50,329 nt of DNA from AVCC01 sp041736255 (GTDB taxonomy: Bacteria > Pseudomonadota > Gammaproteobacteria > Burkholderiales > Burkholderiaceae_D): contig JBGSTZ010000143.1 in NCBI GenBank assembly GCA_041736255.1, forward strand, positions 1 through 50,329. Reading direction: 5' to 3'. The position numbers were made by a program, and so were the translations under genes. Positions 32,801 to 40,839 of the stretch are shown here, one piece after another; within the stretch, counting starts at the first letter, position 1; each line of letters starts with the position of its first letter. The notes under the pieces are model-generated. The model ran no database searches. It saw nothing but the letters and a program-made list of their open reading frames with translations, and was not told the DNA's origin.

Positions 32801-33736
32801 TGCGAGCCGGCCAAAGAGTACGGTTACCTGGCGCCGTTCCAGCGCCAGCGGCACCGCTGCGGCCGGTGGCGATTGCCGGCTGTCATCGCCGCTTTTTGTG
32901 ACCTGCTCTCCGTCGCGGACCCGTTGTATCAGTTTTTTGGTTGCCACTTCCGGTTGCACGTCAAGTTCCTGCTTCAACGTGCGACGGCAGGACTCGTAGA
33001 AGTCAATGGCCGTGGCTCTCTGTCCGTTCAATGCCAACAATCGTATGCACCGGCGCTGCCCCTCTTCGTTCCATGGCTCGAGTTCTGTATAGCGCAGGGC
33101 TGCAGAAAGGGCCTTGGCGGTCGCTCCAAAAGTTTCATAGCAGTTTGACAAGCGATCAAGCAAGACAAGGGCGTGTCGCCTTAACCTCTCGCGTTGAATT
33201 TCGAGCCATTCTTCGAAATCCGGGCAATCAGCGAGACAGATGCCCGCCATAAATTCACCTTGGTACAGCGCGGCTACCGCATCCATCTGTCCGAGACAGC
33301 TTTCACAACCAGACGGGCTCAAGTTAGCCGTGCATTGCGAGGCGTCCCTGATAAACTCAAGTACGTCAAATCGGTGGCGGCAGTCAGGATTGAAATGGAT
33401 CGAATTTCTATCAGCTATCAGACAAGGGTGGGGTGCTTCCTGTTCACAAAGTGCACGCTGTAGAATCAGCAACACCTGTCTAAGATTATTTCGCGCAGCA
33501 TCAGCCGGGTGATTCGGCCAAAAGGTCTTGGCCAGGCGCTCTCTGGTTTGAGGCGTGCCTGGTTCCATGATCAGATACGCCAGTAAAGCCCATCCCTTTG
33601 CGGGAATGGCAGGGTCAAATCTCTTGTTCGTACATGCCAGGCCGCCCAGCATTTGAATGCTGAGCGTATTTGACATCAACCTCGGTAACGTTGCGGGTTC
33701 ATCGGGTAGCTTTTGAATCAATCTATTAATTTCCAT
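29837..33736 (-). CDS. SARP/AfsR-like regulator: winged helix, BTAD, degenerate cyclase domain, NTPase, helical repeats
   Basis: 1299 residues. Order: OmpR-type winged helix (about 25-115, with GWALLAYLIMEPG and NNLRQVLLILQRAL), bacterial transcriptional activator domain (about 120-270), a class III nucleotide cyclase homology region (about 300-460), AAA/STAND-type NTPase with Walker A GDPGIGKS (505-512) and Walker B LLIVEDLHW (about 632-640), and TPR-like helical repeats from about 850 to the end. In the cyclase part the expected metal-binding Asp residues are replaced (LFGRL for LFADL; NDGGLLAYFG for GDGLLAYFG), so catalysis is unlikely. It is convergent with the protease gene. The start may be 33736 or the ATG at 33676, both with GAGG nearby. 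Confidence 0.88.
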   Translation of the reverse strand: MEINRLIQKLPDEPATLPRLMSNTLSIQMLGGLACTNKRFDPAIPAKGWALLAYLIMEPGTPQTRERLAKTFWPNHPADAARNNLRQVLLILQRALCEQEAPHPCLIADRNSIHFNPDCRHRFDVLEFIRDASQCTANLSPSGCESCLGQMDAVAALYQGEFMAGICLADCPDFEEWLEIQRERLRRHALVLLDRLSNCYETFGATAKALSAALRYTELEPWNEEGQRRCIRLLALNGQRATAIDFYESCRRTLKQELDVQPEVATKKLIQRVRDGEQVTKSGDDSRQSPPAAAVPLALERRQVTVLFGRLASAERDDPDEEMELLNQPIKRCIEIIQHFSGHVVRTNDGGLLAYFGYPRAHENAALLAVRAALALCRQELRVGVHTGLIITSSVPGLPDPIGKTSGTAMRLLTLAAPSTVNISAATHRLVGGYFDVAAVDQPVLQGETLVRNVFRVIQESGACHRLAASTALTPLIGRNAESDFLTGLWQKARSGERQALLLSGDPGIGKSRLIWQFKRQLAGSRVKVLELRCFAEFAESPFHPFVSMFEQLLRFAHDDAAGVKFDKLLTFVEKHHHTNRSMHVRLLASLLSLSTEPPYKTRPLLPQQLRNLTMDFLVEHLYASTNGNGGLLIVEDLHWIDPTTLELLTRFLAGQRPVPMLVLLTARPDFKPSWPTDQTLTLTIPPLAEEDMEVLVTAMALGHPVATVQYIVDRSDGIPLFAEELARALSSAPDDRCHSIPTTLQDLLAARLDNLGEAKFTAQLAATIGREFHFDLLYELAQVDRQALLRSLSWLCDVGLVSGDIESGYQFRHALFQDAAYQSQTKADRQTMHRRIAEVLHSRFSDLAERRPEMLARHWTSAGVAETAIEFWIKAARLASRHYAHQEVISHLKSGLKLVDDLNDEQTKIRLEFELQIGIGAACYANVGYGSTAGVAAYCRAVTLGEGQPNAQALFQALWGLWASTSSRTNYQDSLALTQRLLRMSDLSNDPVEQQQAHFAAGNIQFWRGEFQQARVHLERAMSLYLPRHHERLITGFGENAFVTSGSFLSWTLCYLGLPDQARAVSRRTVATARRIKHPFSLGYGLTFATVLHRMLRQPTQCLKLAEETISLAVLHGFPLWEAGATLKQGWALVMLGKPEGVELMRRSVESMRTVMSSILVIFLETLADSLRQLGQYDQALTIIEEAQAAGGTLGDRHVEAELHRLKGECLQGIATGNDAQAESCFQQAIDIARAQQARLAELRASLSMARLWHAQGRTEQAHQLLMHAYTGFTEGFKTPDLQQAEKLLAQLALADQC

Positions 33737-34502
33737 GGGCCTCAGACGTTGAATCTATTTGATGGACCTCAACTGCACATCACGGGAAGGACGTCACTTG
33801 TTTGACATGGCTTGGGCGCCCTGACTCTGGAATTTTTGAGGCTAAACATGACTTTGAATGAAATCAAATGACAGTTGAAGCCCGGCTTCCGGGTATTAAT
33901 CATAGATTACCAAAATAAACAGCTCGAAATCATCGCGGGCGATTCTATTGATAAATCGGAAAATATTACTTATCGTAAACTATACGATATCAATGGGGAA
34001 ATATTTGGTGCGAGTACGTATCGGGGGAGTCAACTATAAACCGATACTGACTGCCTTTCATTGGCCAAATTCTGTGTCTCGTAAAACAAGTATTTTCCAA
34101 TACGGGCGGCAATAGCCGGGAATGAAAATTTCGCCCGTACCGCGAAAGTGACGTAAATTTCCAGCAAGCGCTGGCCGGCAGTGGTGCCGGCACATCCATC
34201 GCAAATTCGGGCCGATCTCCGGTCAAGCGCCGGAACCATTGGTTCTTGGCGGCGCACTTTGGAGCCCATTTTGCCCCACATTCAGGTACATATTGGGTGC
34301 TGGAACGGAACCGACTCTAGAGTCTTGGCCTCGGTAACAAAGAGGCGGCCAGCCACAAAATGGTTCGCACCGACTAAATATTTTCTGGCGAGCGAATCAT
34401 TTCGTTACTTCAATCCCCACAGCCCAAGCTGAAATTCCGGGACTGCTTTACCATTCTGCTATTGCGACCACACCGGCTCGCCGACCTTTGCCAGAAAACC
34501 CC
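33737..34502. other. Long intergenic region with one broken small gene
   Basis: 766 bases. It holds the interrupted small gene at 33848-34039. From 34040 to 34502 I find no frame with a start, ribosome-binding site and plausible composition, and no repeat or RNA gene. The regulator promoter must lie in the first 110 bases. Confidence 0.5.
33848..34039 (+). pseudogene. Small gene interrupted by an in-frame TGA at codon 8
   Basis: A 64-codon frame starts at ATG 33848, six bases after TGAGG, and runs to TAA at 34037-34039, broken only by TGA at 33869-33871. The product would read MTLNEIK, stop, then QLKPGFRVLIIDYQNKQLEI and on to ...GEIFGASTYRGSQL. The composition (alternating strands, YRKLYDINGEIFG) looks like a real small beta-rich protein. 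The TGA is a single-base change from TGG (Trp). No selenocysteine element is apparent. Restart at a TTG after the stop has no ribosome-binding site. Family not recognised. Confidence 0.5.
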
Positions 34503-34985
34503 ATGAAATTTAGCCATAGCATCGACATAAATGACCCGCAAAATCCGTCCATCACGCGATTGACGCGTCAGCAATTATGGCTGGGGCTGGTGTTGCGGGC
34601 GGAAGCGCCCAAGTTGTTCATGCCGCATCTGGATCTGTGCACCGTGTTTGACCCGATCGACAACACGGTACTTCGCGAATTGCATTTTGGGAATCTGATC
34701 ATTCGCGACTGCGTGACTTTTCATACTTTGCAGCATGTCCACTACGCTATTCCGGAGCAGGGCGATATTGCCGCGTCCAGCCTCATCATGTGCATCGAAG
34801 AAGCGCAGTCGGGCGCTCTGTCGGTGCTGTTTGAGTATGACGATGGCCATGACGAAGCCACCGATGCCGCCAATGCGATGTACGACGATTACCGCCGTTC
34901 AGCCTACTTTGCCGCCGACACCGATACCATCGAAATCATCCGGGAACTGGCTGCGCAAGGTGAGCTGGACAGACCAGCTCCTTGA
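34503..34985 (+). CDS. DUF1857 (AtaL-like, SRPBCC fold) protein
   Basis: 160 residues. The start MKFSHSIDINDPQNPSITRL and the segment TRQQLWLGLVLRAEAPKLF match the DUF1857 family, a START/SRPBCC-type fold with a hydrophobic cavity. VFDPIDNTVLRELHFGNLIIRD and the acidic C-terminus also fit. The ligand is unknown; relatives occur in both primary and secondary metabolism. An in-frame TTG at 34488 is less likely than the ATG at 34503. No clear Shine-Dalgarno. It is convergent with the LapA-like gene. Confidence 0.8.
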   Translation: MKFSHSIDINDPQNPSITRLTRQQLWLGLVLRAEAPKLFMPHLDLCTVFDPIDNTVLRELHFGNLIIRDCVTFHTLQHVHYAIPEQGDIAASSLIMCIEEAQSGALSVLFEYDDGHDEATDAANAMYDDYRRSAYFAADTDTIEIIRELAAQGELDRPAP

Positions 34986-34987
34986 TA

Positions 34988-35003
34988 ATACAACATGTTG
35001 TAT
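34988..35003. promoter_or_regulatory. 16-bp perfect palindrome
   Basis: ATACAACATGTTGTAT lies just past the DUF1857 stop, between two convergent genes. It could be a protein-binding site or a weak AT-rich hairpin ending transcription. No second copy noticed in the window. Confidence 0.3.
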
Positions 35004-35122
35004 ATTTAAAGGCGCTTGTTTAATATGCTGCAATGCGGTGTTTTTCAGGCATACTGCCGTATATTAAATACTGCAATAGTCGGTTATTGCCCCAACATGG
35101 CACTCGGCAAAGTTATTCAAAG

Positions 35123-35635
35123 TTATTTATCCAATACAATTGGTCGCACCGGAACACTCTGCATGCTATTGCGCTGCAGGCGGTCGTCGATCTCGCCCAG
35201 GGTAGCCATCATGGTATTGCCGGTTTGCTCCACGGACGTGCGCAGTTCTTGCCCGGTTTGACGCAGCCGGTCTTCCATGTTCGCTACGGTGCTGGCGTTT
35301 TGTTGTGCCAACTGTCCCAATTCGACTTCCAGATAATTGCGCAGCTCGGTAAAGCGCGAAGCTTCAGCCTGATCGGCTAATTTGCGCTGGTTTTCCACTT
35401 CTTTGTGCAAGCGCCGGGTCTCCATCATCACCGAAGTTTGCATGGTGACGATGAAAGCCAGAAACAGCACTGCCAGCACAGCAGTTGCCGCCAGTAGTAT
35501 CAAACCGAGCGGGGCCTGCACGGTGGCAAAAATGAATGACAGAGTGGTCGGCGCCATGATCGCGCTCCAGTTAACTGCCGCAAACAAGGCAACGCAGCCT
35601 AATACCAGCAGCAATAAGATATTTCGTAAGTGCAT
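35123..35635 (-). CDS. LapA-domain (DUF1049) membrane protein with coiled coil
   Basis: 170 residues. Two N-terminal membrane helices (about 5-24 and 40-64) have the DUF1049/LapA pattern VNWSAIMAPTTLSFIFATVQAPLGLIL. A cytosolic helix with coiled-coil character follows (TRRLHKEVENQRKLADQAEAS and the Gln/Glu-rich stretch after it). LapA of E. coli acts in assembly or control of lipopolysaccharide, but this longer, coiled-coil form is a different subgroup and its role is unknown. GGAGG lies 4 bases before the ATG. It is the only gene between two convergent or distant neighbours. Confidence 0.82.
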   Translation of the reverse strand: MHLRNILLLLVLGCVALFAAVNWSAIMAPTTLSFIFATVQAPLGLILLAATAVLAVLFLAFIVTMQTSVMMETRRLHKEVENQRKLADQAEASRFTELRNYLEVELGQLAQQNASTVANMEDRLRQTGQELRTSVEQTGNTMMATLGEIDDRLQRNSMQSVPVRPIVLDK

Positions 35636-35760
35636 ACAGCCTCCATGAATACGTTTAATAAGTATCTGGTGCCTTTGGACAGAAATGTGCGGCAGAGATT
35701 GGAGTTAATTGTATTGTAATAAGCGATGCAAAAGTACTGCTGCTGTTGCGTACCACGATG

Positions 35761-36624
35761 CTAACGCCCGACCGTCTGGTGGGCGCGCTTGGTACGATAC
35801 ATTGCCTCATCGGCAAAGCGCAACAGAGCCTCGGTATCGCTGGCGTCATCGGGGAATAGCGCCAGGCCAATACTAGCGGCGACAACGGAATCCATGCCAT
35901 TGATGACGTGCGGCCGCAATAGCGCCTGTGCAATACGCGCAACTGCTTCCTGCGCCTCTTCTCTGCCGCACAGGTCTTCCGCAATCAACAGGAATTCGTC
36001 GCCGCCGATGCGGGCCACGGTATCGGCGGCGCGCAATGTTTGCTTCAGGCGGTTGGCTACCTCGCACAACACCGCATCGCCGGCAGCGTGACCGTACACA
36101 TCGTTGATTTGCTTGAATTTATCCAAGTCGACAAAAATCAGCGCCAGATGGGTGCCGCGCCGAGGCACCTGGAGCATTGCATGCTTGAGCCGCTCCAGCG
36201 CCAGTTCGCGATTGCCCACCGCGGTGAGCGCATCGTTGAAAGCCAGATATTTCAAACGCTGCTCGGCATCGATGCGCGCAGTAACATCGCGATTGATGCT
36301 GATGACACCAATCACTTTGTGCTTGCTGGCCTCCAATGGCACCAATATCGACTCGGTATAACCGATCCGACCATTCTTGCGCCGCATCCGGATTTCGCCC
36401 GCCCAATGGCCTTGCAACAGCACCGCTTCCATCATGTCCTGTTTAAAACAGGCGATATCCTCCGGCTGATACAGCGTGCTGACAGGCTTGCCGATGATTT
36501 CCTGACGCGTCCAGCCGTACAGCCTTTCCGCACCGGCATTCCATTCAAGCACATGGCCGTTCAAATCGAATACCACCACCGCATCGAACAGGAAATCAAA
36601 CGCCTTTGCACGTTGCTCAAGCAT
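35761..36624 (-). CDS. PAS-GGDEF diguanylate cyclase
   Basis: 287 residues from the ATG at 36624, chosen over 36747 because GAGGA sits 4 bases upstream and the PAS domain starts right after it. The PAS domain covers about 8-118 (VVVFDLNGHVLEWNAGAERL to VISINRDVTAR). The GGDEF domain covers about 122-280, with the canonical GGDEF at 207-211 and an I-site RAAD at 198-201. It should make cyclic di-GMP with product inhibition. Soluble; the PAS ligand is unknown. It is the second cyclase in the window; neither has a neighbouring phosphodiesterase. Confidence 0.92.
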   Translation of the reverse strand: MLEQRAKAFDFLFDAVVVFDLNGHVLEWNAGAERLYGWTRQEIIGKPVSTLYQPEDIACFKQDMMEAVLLQGHWAGEIRMRRKNGRIGYTESILVPLEASKHKVIGVISINRDVTARIDAEQRLKYLAFNDALTAVGNRELALERLKHAMLQVPRRGTHLALIFVDLDKFKQINDVYGHAAGDAVLCEVANRLKQTLRAADTVARIGGDEFLLIAEDLCGREEAQEAVARIAQALLRPHVINGMDSVVAASIGLALFPDDASDTEALLRFADEAMYRTKRAHQTVGR

Positions 36625-37052
36625 GCTGTCCTCGCTGAATAACCTTTCGCCCGATTTTTTGAATATCAGACAATATGTGCGGCACCCTCGGCGCTCGATC
36701 AGATTGCCCTGCCCTATTGCCCGCCCGACAGCCAATAGCTGGCACACAAAAACCGAAAGACTGGCGCGAAAGCCAATCTTTCATGATTTTTGCCATACCT
36801 CTCCCTGTACCAATGACACCACAACTAAAAACCCGTTGATTGATTCGCATCATGGAATGGCAGGAATCCAGAGGGCCGCTGCCAACACTTCTGCATAATT
36901 AACAAGAATGTATTTTGCATACAACATTATTTTTAATCTTGCTGGTAATAAAGATGTAAAGACTATGCAAGCAACACGATTACTGGCATATTATTAAAAA
37001 CAAAAAGCACGACCGTTCGTTTGTAATAAAAAATCCAATAGGAGACAGCAAC
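36625..37052. other. AT-rich region upstream of porin
   Basis: 428 bases. The part next to the cyclase is an unlikely N-terminal extension of it. The part from 36890 to 37030 is AT-rich and holds the porin promoter, with TATTAT at 36989-36994 as a possible -10 but no good -35. No other feature seen. Confidence 0.45.
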
Positions 37053-38534
37053 ATGAAAACAAAATTACTGGCAGGTTTGGTAGCATCCTGCTTCGCCGCG
37101 CCAGTTTTGGCACAATCCAATATCACCATCTACGGCATCATGGACGCCGGTATCCACGTGTCCAGCAATGGCGAAGGCACCAAAACCAAACTAGTCAGCG
37201 GCATCGCCGACGGTTCGCGCCTGGGCTTCAAAGGCACCGAAGATTTGGGCGGCGGTTACAAGGCCATTTTCAATATCGAATCGCGTATTGAGCTGGATAC
37301 CGGTGGAAATCAGGCGGGGAATATTAGCGATAACGAAGGGTTTGCGCTGGGTCGGGGCATGGATTTTACGCCGACCTTGATAGGGGCGGTGAGGTCTGGC
37401 GTTGCAGCTCAGGTGGCAGCGCAAGCGCAGGCTGGTGGTGCAACTGCGGCCCAAGCGGCAGCAATAAGCGCTGGTTTTGTCGCCAGTCCTGCCGGCATTA
37501 ATGCCGTAAACACGGCCGCCAACAGCGCCGGCGTTCCGGCAACTGCAGCAAGACTTCTGGCCGGTTCGCAATCTGCATTGAGACAGGCTGGTGCAATCAA
37601 AATCGTCAACTTCAACGGCGCGCTGTTCGACCGGACTTCGATGGTCGGCCTGATTACGCCGGTCGGCGCTGTTCTGGCGGGACGCATGTACACGCCAGGT
37701 TATGAAGTGCTTGCTGGAGCGGACACTTTTGAAACCGGCACCGCTGGTTCCTGGGGCGGAATCGCTAACGGTAACGCCGGCTTGTTGACCGCAGGAATTG
37801 CGATCCGATCCTCCAAGTCGCTGCAATATCGGATGGAGCTACCGAGCGGCATCTCCGCCGCACTGATGTATGGCTTCAGGAATTCCGGTTATATTGACCG
37901 CGACAAGCGTTTCTATGCCGCCAACGTGATGTACAAAGCTAATGGACTTAAAGTTGGAGTCGGCTACAACAACGGCCAAGATCAAGACGGCAAGAGTGGC
38001 CTGATCTCCACGGTTATCGGCGGCTCGTATGAAACTGGCCCGTTCAAGTTCTTCGGTGGTTACCTGAAGCAGAGGAACGAGAACTCGGTGGTGGTGCCGC
38101 TGCTGACAGGTCTGACTTGGGACGCCCGCATTGCCCCTGCGCTGGCGAATCCACCGGAACCACAGGAACCACCATCTGCAGCATTGCAAGCGGCGTTGCG
38201 CCAGTCATACGTAGACACCTTGAAGAGAAACTTCAAACTTGATGCCGACAGCTATAGCGTCGGTATGCACTACAAGGTTGGCAACGGCCGCGTGATGGGT
38301 TCGGTCAGTCACCAAAACGACAAAACGGCACTTGATAACGATGCCACGCAATACGCGATTGGTTACGATTACAACTTGTCCAAGCGCACTGACATTTACA
38401 CTGTGTTGGCGTATATCAAAAATAATAACGAAGCACAATATGCACCCGGCGCAGCCAGTGCTTCAGGCGGCTTCACCAGCGATGGCGGTGTTTCCGGCAA
38501 GGCGCTTCAGATCGGCATGCGCCACCGGTTTTAA
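37053..38534 (+). CDS. General porin (OmpC/Omp32-like, trimeric) with Ala-rich insertion
   Basis: 493 residues, long for a Burkholderiales porin (usually about 350-400). Signal peptide ends VLA-QS (cut after residue 20). Porin signatures are NITIYGIMDAGI, GSRLGFKGTEDLGGGYKAIF, GRMYTPGYE and the C-terminal LQIGMRHRF with terminal Phe. Residues about 105-185 form an Ala/Gly-rich insertion (GVAAQVAAQAQAGGATAAQ) between the early strands and the FDRTSMVGL strand, unlike the usual short loop. Another Pro-rich insertion lies near 365-375. AGGAGA lies 7 bases before the ATG. It passes small hydrophilic solutes through the outer membrane; the insertion may change the pore or surface. Confidence 0.92.
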   Translation: MKTKLLAGLVASCFAAPVLAQSNITIYGIMDAGIHVSSNGEGTKTKLVSGIADGSRLGFKGTEDLGGGYKAIFNIESRIELDTGGNQAGNISDNEGFALGRGMDFTPTLIGAVRSGVAAQVAAQAQAGGATAAQAAAISAGFVASPAGINAVNTAANSAGVPATAARLLAGSQSALRQAGAIKIVNFNGALFDRTSMVGLITPVGAVLAGRMYTPGYEVLAGADTFETGTAGSWGGIANGNAGLLTAGIAIRSSKSLQYRMELPSGISAALMYGFRNSGYIDRDKRFYAANVMYKANGLKVGVGYNNGQDQDGKSGLISTVIGGSYETGPFKFFGGYLKQRNENSVVVPLLTGLTWDARIAPALANPPEPQEPPSAALQAALRQSYVDTLKRNFKLDADSYSVGMHYKVGNGRVMGSVSHQNDKTALDNDATQYAIGYDYNLSKRTDIYTVLAYIKNNNEAQYAPGAASASGGFTSDGGVSGKALQIGMRHRF

Positions 38535-38592
38535 GGTGGAAATGCTGTAAGCGCTTGCAATCCGGCTGTCATCTGGCCGGACGAATACAAAA

Positions 38593-38615
38593 GAGGGCAC
38601 CGTTCAGGCGCCCTC
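38593..38615 (+). terminator. Terminator after porin gene
   Basis: GAGGGC (38593-38598) pairs with GCCCTC (38610-38615) around an 11-base loop, followed by GTTTATGTTTTATG. It starts 58 bases past the porin stop. Confidence 0.6.
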
Positions 38616-38728
38616 GTTTATGTTTTATGCAGTGTTCGATGATTTAAATATACACCAACATGTATTTTAATTATTATCAATTATAATATGCGTAAAAGCA
38701 GTATTTTTAAACATACTCCGAACTAAAA

Positions 38729-40753
38729 TCAAATATCCACCGGATCGACTTCGAGCGACCATTTGGCGCGGGTTTTGATTTTGCGTAGCGTTGCCAGCCA
38801 TATTTTAAGGAAGGCTTGCAGCGCCGGGCGCGACGGGCATTCAATCAGCAGCTGAGCGCGATCGACATTGGCGACGCGGGTCATCGTCATCGGGACCGGA
38901 TCGTTGATGGTGATGCCGGCATGATCGACTGCGCTTGCAGCCTGCGTCAGAAAATCAATCGCGATTTCCAGTTCTCGCGCTTCGGCCCGCAGCAGCGCCT
39001 GATACAGATATGGCGGCAGATGCGCCTGCTGGCGCTCGGCCAGCAGTTCGGTGGCGAAGTGATCGTAATCGTGATGCACCACTGCCGCAAACAACGGATG
39101 TTGCGGATAACGGGTCTGGATCAGCACTTCGCTGACGCTGCCGCCATCCTTTTGCGCCGCACGACCGGCGCGACCGGCGACTTGCATCAGTTGCGCGAAC
39201 AGTCGTTCGCTGGCTCGGTAATCTTGCGAGAACAGCGCGGCATCGGGATTCAGGATGCCGACCAAGGTCAGATTTTTGAAATCATGGCCCTTGGCCACCA
39301 TTTGCGTGCCAATCAGGATATCGACCTCGCCCCGGTGCACCGCGTCGAATGCGGCTTGCGCGCTGCCTTTGCGACGGGTCGAATCGGCATCGATGCGGCT
39401 GATGCGCGCTTCGGGGAAAATCGCCTGCAAGCCTTCCTCTGCCCGTTGCGTGCCGCGCCCCAGCGGTTGCAGGTCGACATTGCCGCAGGTCGGGCACGAT
39501 CTCGGGATGCGCAGCTCCAGGCTACAGTGGTGACAACGCAGCCGGTGCTCCGGTTTATGCAACACCATGAAGGCGGTACACCGCGTGCAATTACTGATCC
39601 AGCCGCAGGCATCGCAGGCCAGCACCGGTGCATAACCGCGCCGGTTCAGGAACAAGAGTGACTGCTCACCGCGCTCCAGCCGCTGCTTCAGCGCAGCAAT
39701 CAGGACGGGCGTCAGGCCTTCGACCGGCTTGTTATGCTCCAGGTCGATCAGGCGCACGGTTGGTAAGACCGCCGCCTTGACCGCACGCTCGCGCAATTCC
39801 AGCTTGCAATAGCGACCGGTTTGCGCGTGCTGCCAGCTCTCCAGCGATGGTGTCGCAGAACCCAGCACGATCGGAATTTCCAGTTGGTGCGCCCGCCAGA
39901 CGGCCAGGTCACGCGCCGAATAACGCAATCCTTCCTGCTGCTTGTAAGACGGGTCATGCTCTTCGTCGATGACGATCAGTTGCAGGTTCGGCAGCGATGC
40001 CAGGATCGCCAGCCGGGTGCCGAGAATAATGCGGGCGCTCCCCAGATGCGCGGCCAACCAGTGCGTCAAGCGCTCGCCTTCAGCCAGACTGCTATGCAAA
40101 GTGGCGACCGCAACGCCCGGAAAACGGGTCCGTATGCTGCCTTCAAGTTGCGGCGTGAGGTTGATTTCAGGCACCAGAATCAGGATTTGCGCATCGTCAA
40201 AGCGCGCCAGAATCTGTGCCGCCGCTTGCAGATACACCTCGGTCTTGCCGCTGCCGGTCACGCCGTACAGCAAATGCGGAATGAATCCTTGCGCGCTGGC
40301 AATCGCGTCAACCGCTTGCTGCTGTTCCGGATTCAGAACCGGCACTGCGGCCGGCGTGGCGTCATGCACAGTAGTGCCGATTTTTTCCCGTTTTTTTAAT
40401 GCGCGATCGAGCGAGATGGTTGTCAGCGCGCGCAGATTGCGAGGTAAGCCCGGAAGCCCCACTTCACCCAAAGAGCGCTGGTAGTAATCGGCAGCAAAAA
40501 CACACAACGCACGCCACTGTTCTGACAGTGGCAGCAACTGGCTGTAGATCGCCAGCGCATCTTTGAGCTTATCAGGCGCAACCGCGGTGTCAACATCCAC
40601 TTCGACGATCAAGCCGACCACTTCACGCCGGCCAAACGGCACCAACGCCAACTGCCCTGCCAAAGGTGTTGCTGCCGCCGGATCTTCTGGGTGCCAACGA
40701 TAATCGAAGCAAAAGTCGAGCGGAGTGTCGAGCGCGACTCGGATGATTGTCAC
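38729..40753 (-). CDS. priA: Primosomal protein N' (replication restart helicase PriA)
   Basis: 674 residues. The N-terminal 3'-DNA-binding domain covers about 1-110, with VPFGRREVVGLIV near 38-50. The helicase core has Walker A GVTGSGKT (164-171), DEEH box (263-266) and motif VI QVAGRAGRA. Eight zinc-ligand cysteines lie at about 380, 383, 389, 392, 407, 410, 420 and 423. PriA recognises abandoned forks and D-loops and reloads DnaB. Slightly shorter than the E. coli enzyme (about 730), with no motif missing. Its promoter region carries three DnaA-box-like sequences at 40805-40839. Confidence 0.96.
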   Translation of the reverse strand: MTIIRVALDTPLDFCFDYRWHPEDPAAATPLAGQLALVPFGRREVVGLIVEVDVDTAVAPDKLKDALAIYSQLLPLSEQWRALCVFAADYYQRSLGEVGLPGLPRNLRALTTISLDRALKKREKIGTTVHDATPAAVPVLNPEQQQAVDAIASAQGFIPHLLYGVTGSGKTEVYLQAAAQILARFDDAQILILVPEINLTPQLEGSIRTRFPGVAVATLHSSLAEGERLTHWLAAHLGSARIILGTRLAILASLPNLQLIVIDEEHDPSYKQQEGLRYSARDLAVWRAHQLEIPIVLGSATPSLESWQHAQTGRYCKLELRERAVKAAVLPTVRLIDLEHNKPVEGLTPVLIAALKQRLERGEQSLLFLNRRGYAPVLACDACGWISNCTRCTAFMVLHKPEHRLRCHHCSLELRIPRSCPTCGNVDLQPLGRGTQRAEEGLQAIFPEARISRIDADSTRRKGSAQAAFDAVHRGEVDILIGTQMVAKGHDFKNLTLVGILNPDAALFSQDYRASERLFAQLMQVAGRAGRAAQKDGGSVSEVLIQTRYPQHPLFAAVVHHDYDHFATELLAERQQAHLPPYLYQALLRAEARELEIAIDFLTQAASAVDHAGITINDPVPMTMTRVANVDRAQLLIECPSRPALQAFLKIWLATLRKIKTRAKWSLEVDPVDI

Positions 40754-40804
40754 GAAATAAAACCTATTTTGAGAGGATGCACTTCAGTCGCGCATTTTTT
40801 CAAC

Positions 40805-40839
40805 TTGTCCACAAAGCCTGTGGATAACTTTGTGGATAG
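40805..40839. promoter_or_regulatory. Cluster of three DnaA-box-like sequences
   Basis: TTGTCCACA (40805-40813, one mismatch to TTATCCACA), TGTGGATAA (40819-40827, perfect, opposite orientation) and TGTGGATAG (40831-40839, one mismatch, opposite orientation) lie within 35 bases. They overlap the likely priA promoter, with TTGACA at 40845-40850 on the minus strand. DnaA binding is inference. Confidence 0.6.

Noticed and set aside
33869..33871. Selenocysteine or pyrrolysine recoding at the in-frame stop
   Set aside because: No hairpin resembling a SECIS was seen downstream, and the codon is TGA in a small protein with no redox motif; a nonsense mutation is simpler.
34030..34432. Two short overlapping frames on opposite strands in the region after the broken small gene
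   Set aside because: Neither has a ribosome-binding site or recognisable features, and composition does not favour either strand.
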